The notes under the pieces are model-generated. The model searched no databases. It was not told where the DNA came from and worked only from the letters and a program-made list of their open reading frames with translations. Below, piece after piece: positions 17,517 to 26,338 of a DNA stretch of 64,000 nucleotides. Every line of letters starts with the position of its first letter. Within the stretch, counting starts at the first letter, position 1. Origin of the DNA: JADHUC01 sp964617665 (GTDB lineage: Bacteria > Planctomycetota > Planctomycetia > Pirellulales > Pirellulaceae); assembly GCA_964617665.1 (NCBI GenBank), contig CAZUAH010000011.1, positions 1 to 64,000 of the forward strand, in the 5' to 3' direction. The translations under genes and the position numbers were made by a program.

Positions 17517-17750
17517 AACAAGGCTCCTTACATGAGCACCGTTCTCAGCATGTCGACTGCCATCGTCGCCTACAGTGTACACGTCTTTGTGATGCAATTG
17601 GACTTCCTCGGGCACTAATTCGCCTATTCTCTGTTGTGCCGCTCGGTCGAAACAGTGGCGTTTGTCATTGGAGCGCGTTACGCTGTGTCAATCATGGCGT
17701 CAACGGGATTCCGTTCCGAACAACTGAATAGCAGGGTGCGAGGAGCTACC

Positions 17751-19421
17751 ATGAATCTGCACTGTCTTCGTTTGGCAACCGCCGTTATCGCGTTGTTCTT
17801 ACTTGTCTCGCATCCGACGCGTGCCGAGGACGGTCTGGTCGCCCATTGGAAGCTCTGTCGCGACTGCAAAGACCATTCCGGCAACGAGCACCACGCGGTC
17901 AACCACGGCGTCAACTTCGCCCTGACCGAGGGTGCATTGTTCAGCGGCACTCGCGCATGGCTGGAAGTTCCCACCAGAGACGCGCTCCAATTGGGCAAAC
18001 GACCATTCTCCATTGCCGTTTGGATCCACGCCGACGCCGAGTTGAACGACGTGCTGGGCGATGTGCTGAGTTGGTACGACCCGGCCACGCGAACCGGTGT
18101 TACGCTCGGCATCATGAACTATGCCGGGGTCACCTCGGCCCAGTCGAATTGGCGGAATGTCTTTTTCGGGATCGACGCCGGCCGAATCGACCCGGAATGG
18201 ATGGATTGCGGCCGGCCCGGCAACTGCCAATACCTCAAATCCCTGGTCGTCTACGACGGCGACCTATATGCCGCCACGTGGGAACCTGGCAAAAACGAAT
18301 CGGGACACGTTTACCGCTATGCAGGTGTCACGGACTGGATCGACTGTGGCAGTCCGGACGTGTCGAACGCGATCACCGGGATGGCCGTGTACGATGGGAA
18401 GCTGTACGCCGGCTCGGAGCACTACAGCGGTGGTGGATCGTCCTTGCCGTTGTCGCCCAACACGAAACATGGCGGAAAGGTCTTTCGCTACGAGGGCGGA
18501 ACGCGTTGGACCAACTGCGGCAAGGTCGCCGACGTGCGCAGCATTAGCGGGCTGGCAGTCTATGCCGGAAAGCTCTACGCCGGAACCGGGACCAGCGGCG
18601 CTTGGCGAGACAGGCCGCGCACGCGCGGAATGTATCGCTACGACGGCGACGGGAAATGGGCCTCGTGCGGATGTCCGGGACTGCGCGTGACGCATCTGGG
18701 CGTTCACAATGGCGGCCTCTACGGCCTGAGTTACGACGAGGGCGGTTTCTTCCGTTACGACGGCGAAACGGACTGGACGCGAATGGGCCCGGTGCCGGAC
18801 ACAACTCAGGTGTACTCCATGGCTGTCTACGAAGGCCGCATTCACGTCGGCACTTGGCCGACCGGTTCCGTGTTCCGATTCGACGGTCCGCAGCGATGGA
18901 CGCACCGTGGGCGGCTGGGCGAGGAAAAGGAAGTCATGGGCATGGCAGTCTACAACGGCAAACTGTATGCCGGTACATTGCCTCTGGCCGCAGTCTATCG
19001 TTATGACGGAGGTACGACGTGGGTCTCGACCGGTCAACTAGACAAGACCCCAGACGTGCGCTACCGACGGGCATGGTCGATGGCCGTCTTCGACGGGAAA
19101 CTGTTTTGCGGCGTGCTCCCGTCCGGACATGTTTTTTCGCTTCAAGCTGGTAAGAGCGCAACCTACGACAGGGCCTTGTCGGCGGGTTGGCATCATCTGG
19201 CGGCTATCAAGGCAAACGATCGCCTCAAGCTGTACGTGGACGGCGTGTGTGTTGCAGAGAGTACCAAGTTCGATCCGAGCGACTACGATCTGACGTCCAA
19301 GAAAACGCTGAAGATCGGGGTCGGCCAGCACGACTACTTCAACGGTCAAATGAAGGATCTGCGAATCTACAATCGCGCGCTTAGCGCGGCCGAGATTGCC
19401 AAACTCGCGAAGCAGCGCTGA
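17751..19421 (+). CDS. Secreted LamG protein with an inserted beta-propeller
   Basis: A 556-residue exported protein. ATG 17751 follows GAGGAG and opens a signal peptide ending HPTRA-E near residue 25. Residues about 27-145 are the first half of a concanavalin-like LamG domain (GLVAHWKLCRDCKDHSGN, KRPFSIAVWIHADAE). About 145-480 form a run of short repeats of the pattern xVYDGKLYAGT...VYRYDGxTxWxxCG, at least seven copies, which looks like a beta-propeller. The LamG fold then resumes (GWHHLAAIKANDRLKLYVDG, KIGVGQHDYFNGQMKDLRIY, LSAAEIAKL). LamG domains typically bind glycans. It is probably co-transcribed with the next gene, 33 bases downstream, and may be its extracellular binding partner. 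Confidence 0.82.
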   Translation: MNLHCLRLATAVIALFLLVSHPTRAEDGLVAHWKLCRDCKDHSGNEHHAVNHGVNFALTEGALFSGTRAWLEVPTRDALQLGKRPFSIAVWIHADAELNDVLGDVLSWYDPATRTGVTLGIMNYAGVTSAQSNWRNVFFGIDAGRIDPEWMDCGRPGNCQYLKSLVVYDGDLYAATWEPGKNESGHVYRYAGVTDWIDCGSPDVSNAITGMAVYDGKLYAGSEHYSGGGSSLPLSPNTKHGGKVFRYEGGTRWTNCGKVADVRSISGLAVYAGKLYAGTGTSGAWRDRPRTRGMYRYDGDGKWASCGCPGLRVTHLGVHNGGLYGLSYDEGGFFRYDGETDWTRMGPVPDTTQVYSMAVYEGRIHVGTWPTGSVFRFDGPQRWTHRGRLGEEKEVMGMAVYNGKLYAGTLPLAAVYRYDGGTTWVSTGQLDKTPDVRYRRAWSMAVFDGKLFCGVLPSGHVFSLQAGKSATYDRALSAGWHHLAAIKANDRLKLYVDGVCVAESTKFDPSDYDLTSKKTLKIGVGQHDYFNGQMKDLRIYNRALSAAEIAKLAKQR

Positions 19422-19454
19422 GCCGGTAGGCGCAACACAAAGGGAGCGTGCGGG

Positions 19455-22400
19455 ATGTACAAAGCGTCATTTCTTGGGCTGGTCGGCATCTTTGTCTTGG
19501 GCCTGTGCGTGCAGACGCCTTCGGCCCCAGGGGGCGACTCAGTCGCGTTCGATTTCTCGCCTGACCCATTGGCCGAGTTTCGCCAACCGCCGAGCCTGCG
19601 GATGACCTGTCCGTCGGTGGAAACGCCGCCGAACATCGACGGCAAATTGGACGATGCAGCATGGGGCGGGGCGGCGGTGATTGAGCGCCTGGCCAAAGAC
19701 ACGCCAGTTACAGCGGTTAAGGTCTGCGCGGACGAGCGAGCCCTCTATGTCGGCTTGCTCTGTGAGTACCACGATGGCCAGCCGCCTCAGGCACAGCCGT
19801 TTGAACGCGACGGAGCGCTTTGGAGGGACGATTGCGTCGAAGTTTGGATCGCGCCCGATCTGAACCGCGTCGTGAACTATCAATTCGTGGTGAACTCGGC
19901 AAACAGCATCTACGACGCCATGAACTATGGCGGCCGCGGGCAAGCGAGCCACAATCCTCGGTGGGATCATGCGGTGTCGATCGGCGAAACGAACTGGATG
20001 GTGGAAATGGCGATTCCGTTTGCGGCCGTGGGGCTTCAGCGGTGGCAGCGCCAGATAGGTTTCAATATTGGGCGAAACGGGCCGTCCATCCAGCCTCGGG
20101 CGTGGAACGGCAAGTATGGTGACTCGACATCCAGCGTGCTAGTCTTGCCGGCCGCGCCGAAACGGCAAGCGGCCGAGGAGTCCGAGGAAGCCGCGGCGGA
20201 AGACGCCAAGCTGCTGACATCGGGTGAAAGCTTGCGTCTGGAAATCGAGCGATTGGAGGCACGGCCAGGCGAGCGTTGGATTGAAGGCAGCATTCGTTTA
20301 GGGCCGACACGCCGCGGACTGGAGTCGTGCCGGCTGACCGCCGCGCTCTTCCGCCCCGGCGAGTCGCAGCCCGTGGACCAGACTACCGTGACGCCATCCG
20401 GCGATCGCGCCACGCTGAGGTTGGACCTGAGACGGCACGGTCTGGCGAAGACGCATCTTCGTGTGACGTTGGCCGAAGCCCATCACGTCACGGGCTCTGT
20501 CGAGGCGTTCCTCTCGGCCCGTGGTCCGGAGCGTGCGCTCGAGGGCGGAACACGAATCCCGGTGGATATCGACTTGCCTGATGGCATTGACGCGGCTGAC
20601 GCCTGGCCCGTGACCTTCGGCGTGCCTTTTCCGGCGGGCGCACTTTGGGACGCGGGCAAACTGCGCGTTGTCGACGGCAAGGGCAGAGAATTGCCCTCGC
20701 AGTGCGAAGCGACCGGTTTGTGGGCTCCGGAAGGATCGATCAAATGGTTACGCTTCGACGCACTGGTGAACTCGAAAGACGGATGCTACGTCCAGCTGGC
20801 TAGCGACACGGAGCGATCGGAACCGGCAAAAGTTCTCACACTGGAACAACGTGGTGATGACATTGTCGTTGATACCGGCGTGGCCGTGTACACGCTTGGT
20901 CCGGGCCCGTCGCCGATCAAGGAAATCCGATCAGGCGGTCGCGTTGTGGCCACGTGCCAGGGAACGCGCGGGCTTTACATCGTCGATCAGAAAGGGAACG
21001 TGGCCAGCGCGTCGGCGGATGGTGAGGACGTACGCATCGAAGCGGATGGTCCGGTCGCAGCGTGCGTCCGGTTCGAGGGGTTCTATCGGCGCGAGGACGG
21101 ACCGCAAGTCGGCCGTCACACTACGCGCATCGAACTGTTCGCTGGGCGGCCTTTCGCAAAAGTGTCGCACACGTTCACCGTTACGAACGACACGAACGAA
21201 ATCTGGTTCAGGGATATCGGCTGGGAGTTGGCCGTGACGCCGGGCGCCGATCGGAAGGCGTTTTTCGGTGTGTCTCGCGAAGACTGGCGCAAATCCACGA
21301 CGCAGCCGCTGGCTGGCCGCCAGATTCTATCCATGCTCCAGGACAGCCATTACCGTCACGCGCATGGCGAGAACCATTTTCGATTGGACAGGATCAATGA
21401 ACAGGGCACGGCGGAGACGATCCTGGAGGGCGAAGAGTGCGGAGACTGGGCCGCGCTCAGCGGGTCGGACGCTGGGTTGATGATTTCATGCCGAGAAGCC
21501 GCGCGCCAGCATCCCACGGAGTTCGTTGCCTCGGGCAACAAGCTGACGCTCAAGCTGCACAGCTCGCGAGCCGGCGAAGAGCTGGATTTCCGTATGCCGA
21601 CGCTCGTGAAACGCTGGGACCTGCAGAATTGGCACGAGAAGTCCACCAGCGAGTCTCGCCGTGTGCCGATCGTCGAACGGGCATTGAAGAATCAAAGCAA
21701 CGCCATCGGCTGGTCCCGGACCAGCTTTGTGACCATCTCGCCGCTGACTCGCAACGAGCCGTGTGAGACAGCGGCTCGGCTGTCGCACCTTACCTCGGCG
21801 CAAGTCTTCGCCCACACAGATCCGCAATGGTTGTGCGCGTCCGGCGTGATGGGAAGGATCCATCCAAAGGATACCGACCGTTTCCCCGATGCCGAACGCG
21901 CCATCGACGCGGCGTTTCGTTACTGGGAGGAACGCATCGGTGACTGGGGCGATTATGGGTTTGTTGACTACTTCAACGGTCCTCACCTGAGCTACCGCGG
22001 CAACTACGTGGTTCAGAAACGGTACAGCAAGGCGATGTACACGTTGAAGGTGGATATGTGGCGAGTGTACGCGCGTTCGGGTGATCGAAGGACCCGGACT
22101 TTCATCGAAAACGTAGCGCGGACCTTCATGGACGTCGACGTGGCACAATGGGATGGGGACGGCCGCATCAAGGGCCTGTTTCATTCGCCGCCAGGCTCCG
22201 ACCTGAAGCCGTCGACGCCGCACAACCTGCCCATGCCCTGGGCGGGCCCGGCCGTCATGCATTATTCGAGCACGACTAACATGAACTTGATCGCATGGGA
22301 CTATTATTTGACCGGGAATCGGCGGGGGAAGGACATCATGTTCGACTTTGCCGAGGGGGCAAAGCGTCGTTGGACTCCGCGCGATGCGGCGCGGGCCTGG

Positions 22401-24380
22401 CGCTCGCTCATGGTGTTCCGGACGCTGGTTCAGACTTATGCATTCACGTGGGATCCGGTCGTGCGTGCCATGGCCGAGGCGACGACCGATCAGTTCTACG
22501 ACCCGCAGTGCGAGCTGTCACTGACGAAAAATCGACCGTACAGCTCGACCTACAAGACACAAGTCGACCTCCGCGCCATCGAAGACGGCTGGAATATCTT
22601 GGGCGGGCGACGGTATCACGAGATGCTGATGAAAATGGCCAGGCGATGGTGGACGCCGCTGATGGGTAGCTGGCCGCATTTCTACTGCAATCCGCAAGGC
22701 CGCGTGGGATCGCTTCTGTGGCGAGAAACCGGCCAGCCGCACATTCCGCAGACCCTGGCCACGCAGTTACGGTATTCGGCCAGCGCGTACGATCCGGAGA
22801 AGGATCACACGTTCGGCTGCGAAGGTGCGGCGTCGTGCACATTCATCTTCGAAGGCCTGCCCTACGCCATGGAGACCGTGGCCCGCTCGGGCTGCGACCG
22901 GCAGCCAACTGCATCGTGGATCGGATACGAGGACTTTGGCTACCCGTCCAGTGTCGTCGTTCGCAAGAGCGACAACGAAGCAGTGGATCTGTACTTTGTT
23001 AGCTCCAACCATTCACGCGGTGCGCCGGGAGACATCATCACGCAATGCCCGAAAGTCGAGTTGATCAACGCGGCGACGCGGTACGGCCTCGATCTGTATG
23101 GACTGTCCGAGAGCAGCGCTGGGGGCGCACAGGTGCGTCTGCCCAAAGACGGGCCGGAGGGGGCTTACCGAATCACGGCATCCGAGCGCGGTTTTCATAT
23201 CTGCTACGCGGATTCACGATCTCCATTGGTTGTATACGCGCCCGAATACTGGCGTCCGGCACCGGCGCAGAAGCCGGCGATTCGCTACTATTTCAAACTG
23301 CCCGAGGGCACGGCAGATGGACAGATCTTCTTCGAGGGTTCCGCCAGACTATTCGATCCGGCGGGCACCCCGTGGAACGACGGCGAGCCGCAGCGCGGCT
23401 GGGTGACACTTCCGGCAGACAAGCCGGGGCTGTGGAGCTTTCTGCCGGTGGAAAACGAACTGGTCGGTAGTCGCAACATCCCGCCGTTCTTTGCCGCGGA
23501 ATCCGCGTCCAGCTATTTCGAACCGGACATTCCCTGGGAACGAAAGCCGGTCGTTGAGTTCCAGCTACTGGCCCCGGAGCAGGTGTTTGTGGCCGGTGCT
23601 ATCGATGGCGATGGGAATCAAGCTGTCCATCTGACAGGAAGACGGTGCTTCAGTCTGGAGGGCGTATCTCCGCATCCGTCGGGCGACGGGCTGCGTTTCA
23701 TCCCGTTCCAGCAGGGAACCATCGAGTTCTGGATGAAGCCGAATTGGCACACCTGTGATCTTCAGCCCCAAGGATCAAAGGCGCTCATCTACATGAACGC
23801 AGAGAAAGGGGACCCGTGGTCACTATGGCATTACGTGAAACCGCGGGCTCGGAATTCTTACAACGATTTCCTCTTTTCCCACGTGTTGTATGGATGGTTC
23901 ATGAGCGACGGTCTCGCAAGACCGACAACACTGCGGCGGTACCGGCGGACAGTATTCGAATCCGGTCAATGGACACACATCGCATGGGTGTGGGGCAAAG
24001 AGGACGGAATCGTACCGGGCAATCCGCCGCATCACACCAAAGTTCAAAACGACGTGCTCGTTGCGCGCATCTTTGTCAACGGCAGACAAGGCAGCACCAC
24101 AGGCTATCGCTGGTACGGCAACGAACCGGCCAACATGCCGACGGTGCTGAACATCGGACGACACTACGCAAGCGCCAACATCGACGCGGCCGTAGACGAA
24201 CTGCGCGTCTCCGACATCCAGCGATACCTAACCGACTTCGAGCCATCCCGCAAAGCCGAGTTCGAACTGGACGAGCACACCCGAGCCCTGTTCCACTTCA
24301 ACGCAGACCTGCAAGGTGAAAGCTGGCAACACGGAGGCGACCTGCCAGCAACGCTCACGGATCAGCAAAGCAAAAAATGA
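19455..24380 (+). CDS. Secreted 1641-residue CBM9 / PcRGLX (PL26-like) / LamG protein
   Basis: A very large exported protein beginning MYKASFLGLVGIFVLGLC, with AAGGGAG upstream. Residues about 50-230 form a CBM9/DOMON-like sugar-binding domain (PNIDGKLDDAAWGGAAV, LYVGLLCEY, DDCVEVWIAPD, NWMVEMAIPFAAVGL). From about 370 (IPVDIDLPDGI, PVTFGVPFPAGALWD, LPSQCEATGLWAPEGSIKW) to about 1200 it resembles the PcRGLX/YetA-like domains of PL26 exo-rhamnogalacturonan lyases. A C-terminal LamG domain starts near 1390 (FRFIPFQQGTIEFWM-like, GQWTHIAWVWG, PTVLNIGRHYAS, AAVDELRVSD). The probable role is binding and cleavage of a rhamnogalacturonan-like or other acidic glycan. I did not identify the catalytic residues, so lyase activity is an inference from family. 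Confidence 0.8.
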   Translation: MYKASFLGLVGIFVLGLCVQTPSAPGGDSVAFDFSPDPLAEFRQPPSLRMTCPSVETPPNIDGKLDDAAWGGAAVIERLAKDTPVTAVKVCADERALYVGLLCEYHDGQPPQAQPFERDGALWRDDCVEVWIAPDLNRVVNYQFVVNSANSIYDAMNYGGRGQASHNPRWDHAVSIGETNWMVEMAIPFAAVGLQRWQRQIGFNIGRNGPSIQPRAWNGKYGDSTSSVLVLPAAPKRQAAEESEEAAAEDAKLLTSGESLRLEIERLEARPGERWIEGSIRLGPTRRGLESCRLTAALFRPGESQPVDQTTVTPSGDRATLRLDLRRHGLAKTHLRVTLAEAHHVTGSVEAFLSARGPERALEGGTRIPVDIDLPDGIDAADAWPVTFGVPFPAGALWDAGKLRVVDGKGRELPSQCEATGLWAPEGSIKWLRFDALVNSKDGCYVQLASDTERSEPAKVLTLEQRGDDIVVDTGVAVYTLGPGPSPIKEIRSGGRVVATCQGTRGLYIVDQKGNVASASADGEDVRIEADGPVAACVRFEGFYRREDGPQVGRHTTRIELFAGRPFAKVSHTFTVTNDTNEIWFRDIGWELAVTPGADRKAFFGVSREDWRKSTTQPLAGRQILSMLQDSHYRHAHGENHFRLDRINEQGTAETILEGEECGDWAALSGSDAGLMISCREAARQHPTEFVASGNKLTLKLHSSRAGEELDFRMPTLVKRWDLQNWHEKSTSESRRVPIVERALKNQSNAIGWSRTSFVTISPLTRNEPCETAARLSHLTSAQVFAHTDPQWLCASGVMGRIHPKDTDRFPDAERAIDAAFRYWEERIGDWGDYGFVDYFNGPHLSYRGNYVVQKRYSKAMYTLKVDMWRVYARSGDRRTRTFIENVARTFMDVDVAQWDGDGRIKGLFHSPPGSDLKPSTPHNLPMPWAGPAVMHYSSTTNMNLIAWDYYLTGNRRGKDIMFDFAEGAKRRWTPRDAARAWRSLMVFRTLVQTYAFTWDPVVRAMAEATTDQFYDPQCELSLTKNRPYSSTYKTQVDLRAIEDGWNILGGRRYHEMLMKMARRWWTPLMGSWPHFYCNPQGRVGSLLWRETGQPHIPQTLATQLRYSASAYDPEKDHTFGCEGAASCTFIFEGLPYAMETVARSGCDRQPTASWIGYEDFGYPSSVVVRKSDNEAVDLYFVSSNHSRGAPGDIITQCPKVELINAATRYGLDLYGLSESSAGGAQVRLPKDGPEGAYRITASERGFHICYADSRSPLVVYAPEYWRPAPAQKPAIRYYFKLPEGTADGQIFFEGSARLFDPAGTPWNDGEPQRGWVTLPADKPGLWSFLPVENELVGSRNIPPFFAAESASSYFEPDIPWERKPVVEFQLLAPEQVFVAGAIDGDGNQAVHLTGRRCFSLEGVSPHPSGDGLRFIPFQQGTIEFWMKPNWHTCDLQPQGSKALIYMNAEKGDPWSLWHYVKPRARNSYNDFLFSHVLYGWFMSDGLARPTTLRRYRRTVFESGQWTHIAWVWGKEDGIVPGNPPHHTKVQNDVLVARIFVNGRQGSTTGYRWYGNEPANMPTVLNIGRHYASANIDAAVDELRVSDIQRYLTDFEPSRKAEFELDEHTRALFHFNADLQGESWQHGGDLPATLTDQQSKK

Positions 24381-24436
24381 TCCGAGACAGCCGTGGCAAG
24401 TAGAAGCAACGTGGGACGTGGGCAATTGACGGAATA

Positions 24437-26338
24437 ATGAACTTGACCCCGCCGCGCAGTCCTGATAGTAGGGGCATTTCGAGGCCGAATCGCCGGATAT
24501 CCTATCTTGCCCATTCCTCCAGCTCATTTCCGTCTCTATTCACTGTGCACAAGCGGTTTGATGACAATAACCTGCACTTCGCATGGGCTTTGCTGCTGAT
24601 CGTCGTGTGCGCGCCGGTATTCACCGGGTCCGGCTGCGGGCGACCGGGCGAGGCCCACACGATCCCGGGCACTGACATAGCGTCTCGCTCGGAGCCGAAA
24701 CGGTTTCTGTTCTCGGAGGTTGCCAGCGATACGGGGCTTGCCTTCACTCACGTCTCTGGCCGGAGCGATGAGTACTACATGATCGAGATCTATGGCGCCG
24801 GGGCTGCATTGTTCGATTTTGACAACGACGGTGATCTGGACGTCTATTTCGTCCAGGCACATGAATGGATCGGTCCAAAGGACCGGCGGATCCCGAAGAA
24901 GCCCATCCCGGGCGACCGCCTGTTTCGCAATGATCTGCCCGCCGGAGCCAAACAGGATCAACTGAGATTCACCGACGTTACAGAGTCCAGCCGAATCAGG
25001 TCCGTCGGACACGGCATGGGAGTGGCCGCGGGGGATTTCAACAACGATGGAAACACAGACTTGTACGTGACCAACTTTGGTGAGAACCAGTTGCTGCAAA
25101 ACAACGGCGATGGTTCCTTCACGAACGTGACGGAACAAGCAGGCGTCAGCGATCCTCGCTGGAGCACAAGTACGGCGTTTATGGACTTTGACCGGGACGG
25201 CTGGCTGGACCTGTACGTCTGCAACTACGTGGACTTCACCTTCGCGACTCACAAAACGTGTTACGACGCGAACCATGCTCCCGATTACTGCGGGCCTCTG
25301 AGCTATTCGCCCGTACCCGATCGTTTGTTTCGGAACCGAGGCGATGGCACGTTCGAGGACGTGACCGTCTCGTCCCGTGTGGCGACGGCCTACGGTGCGG
25401 CGCTCGGCATCGTTTGCGCGGACCTCGACAACAACGGCTGGATCGATATCTACGTGGCTAATGACGGGATGCCCAATCAGTGCTGGATGAACCAAGGCGA
25501 TGGGACGTTTCGTGATATTGCGATCATCAGCGGATGCGCCCTCAACCAGGAGGGAGTGGCCGAGGCAAGCATGGGTGTAGACGCCGCGGACTATGACAAC
25601 GACGGCGACGAAGACTTGTTCATGACACACCTGGCGGACGAGACGAATACGATCTACATCAACGACGGCGACTTGGGGTTCAGGGACGCGAGCGCCGCGT
25701 CGAAACTCGGACGACCGAGTCATGCGTATACCGGTTTCGGGACATCGTGGGTGGATTATGACAACAACGGGTCGCTGGACATCATCACAGTGAACGGCGC
25801 CGTAATGCGTCCTCTCTTGGGCGTGAGCACTTCGCGTTTTCCGCCCGGTCAACCAAATCAATTGTTTCGGAACTGCGGCGACGGCACCTTCGAAGACATT
25901 GGCGATTCGGTCCATCCCGACTTCGTCATTGAAGAACTGAGCCGCGGCGCAGCGATGGGAGACATTGACAACGATGGGGATATTGACGTTCTTGTCATGA
26001 CTCAGCACGGCCCAGCACGCCTTTTCCTTAATGAGGTCGGTCAACAGAACCACTGGCTGGGGTTCCGGTTGGTCGGACGTGACGAAAAACGGGATATGTT
26101 AGGCGCCGTTGCGGAGGTCATACGAGGCAACGGCGATGTGCTTTCCAGACGCGTGCGAGCCGATTCCAGTATCTCCGTGGCACGGGACCCACGCGTATTA
26201 TTCGGGCTTGGCCAGGATCCCGAGGTGCGTTCCGTACGCGTGCGTTGGCCCAGCGACCGGGTCGAGCAATGGCCGTTGCGGTCTGTGAACAGCTATATAA
26301 CGCTCCGTGAAACCACGGGAACGGAGGTGAAGGAGTGA
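24437..26338 (+). CDS. CRTAC1-type FG-GAP/VCBS repeat lipoprotein with ASPIC/UnbV domain
   Basis: A surface lipoprotein of up to 633 residues. The lipobox FTGSGC follows a hydrophobic stretch (WALLLIVVCAPVF). The first ATG (24437) would place about 38 residues before this stretch, so GTG 24545 (HKRFDDNN start) is an attractive alternative; neither has a strong ribosome site. Repeats with Asp-rich calcium loops include LFDFDNDGDLDVYF, AGDFNNDGNTDLYV, MDFDRDGWLDLYV, CADLDNNGWIDIYV, AADYDNDGDEDLFM, WVDYDNNGSLDIIT and GDIDNDGDIDVLV, which indicate an integrin-alpha-like seven-bladed propeller. The end (VRADSSISVARDPRVLFGLG, VRVRWPSDRVEQW) is the ASPIC/UnbV domain. It is translationally coupled to the TPR lipoprotein that follows. 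Function is unknown; such pairs recur in planctomycetes. Confidence 0.88.
   Translation: MNLTPPRSPDSRGISRPNRRISYLAHSSSSFPSLFTVHKRFDDNNLHFAWALLLIVVCAPVFTGSGCGRPGEAHTIPGTDIASRSEPKRFLFSEVASDTGLAFTHVSGRSDEYYMIEIYGAGAALFDFDNDGDLDVYFVQAHEWIGPKDRRIPKKPIPGDRLFRNDLPAGAKQDQLRFTDVTESSRIRSVGHGMGVAAGDFNNDGNTDLYVTNFGENQLLQNNGDGSFTNVTEQAGVSDPRWSTSTAFMDFDRDGWLDLYVCNYVDFTFATHKTCYDANHAPDYCGPLSYSPVPDRLFRNRGDGTFEDVTVSSRVATAYGAALGIVCADLDNNGWIDIYVANDGMPNQCWMNQGDGTFRDIAIISGCALNQEGVAEASMGVDAADYDNDGDEDLFMTHLADETNTIYINDGDLGFRDASAASKLGRPSHAYTGFGTSWVDYDNNGSLDIITVNGAVMRPLLGVSTSRFPPGQPNQLFRNCGDGTFEDIGDSVHPDFVIEELSRGAAMGDIDNDGDIDVLVMTQHGPARLFLNEVGQQNHWLGFRLVGRDEKRDMLGAVAEVIRGNGDVLSRRVRADSSISVARDPRVLFGLGQDPEVRSVRVRWPSDRVEQWPLRSVNSYITLRETTGTEVKE

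Noticed and set aside
24536..26053. Minus-strand open frame of 505 codons
   Set aside because: Antisense to the FG-GAP repeats; its apparent V-D-V repeats are the reverse of the Asp-rich calcium loops.
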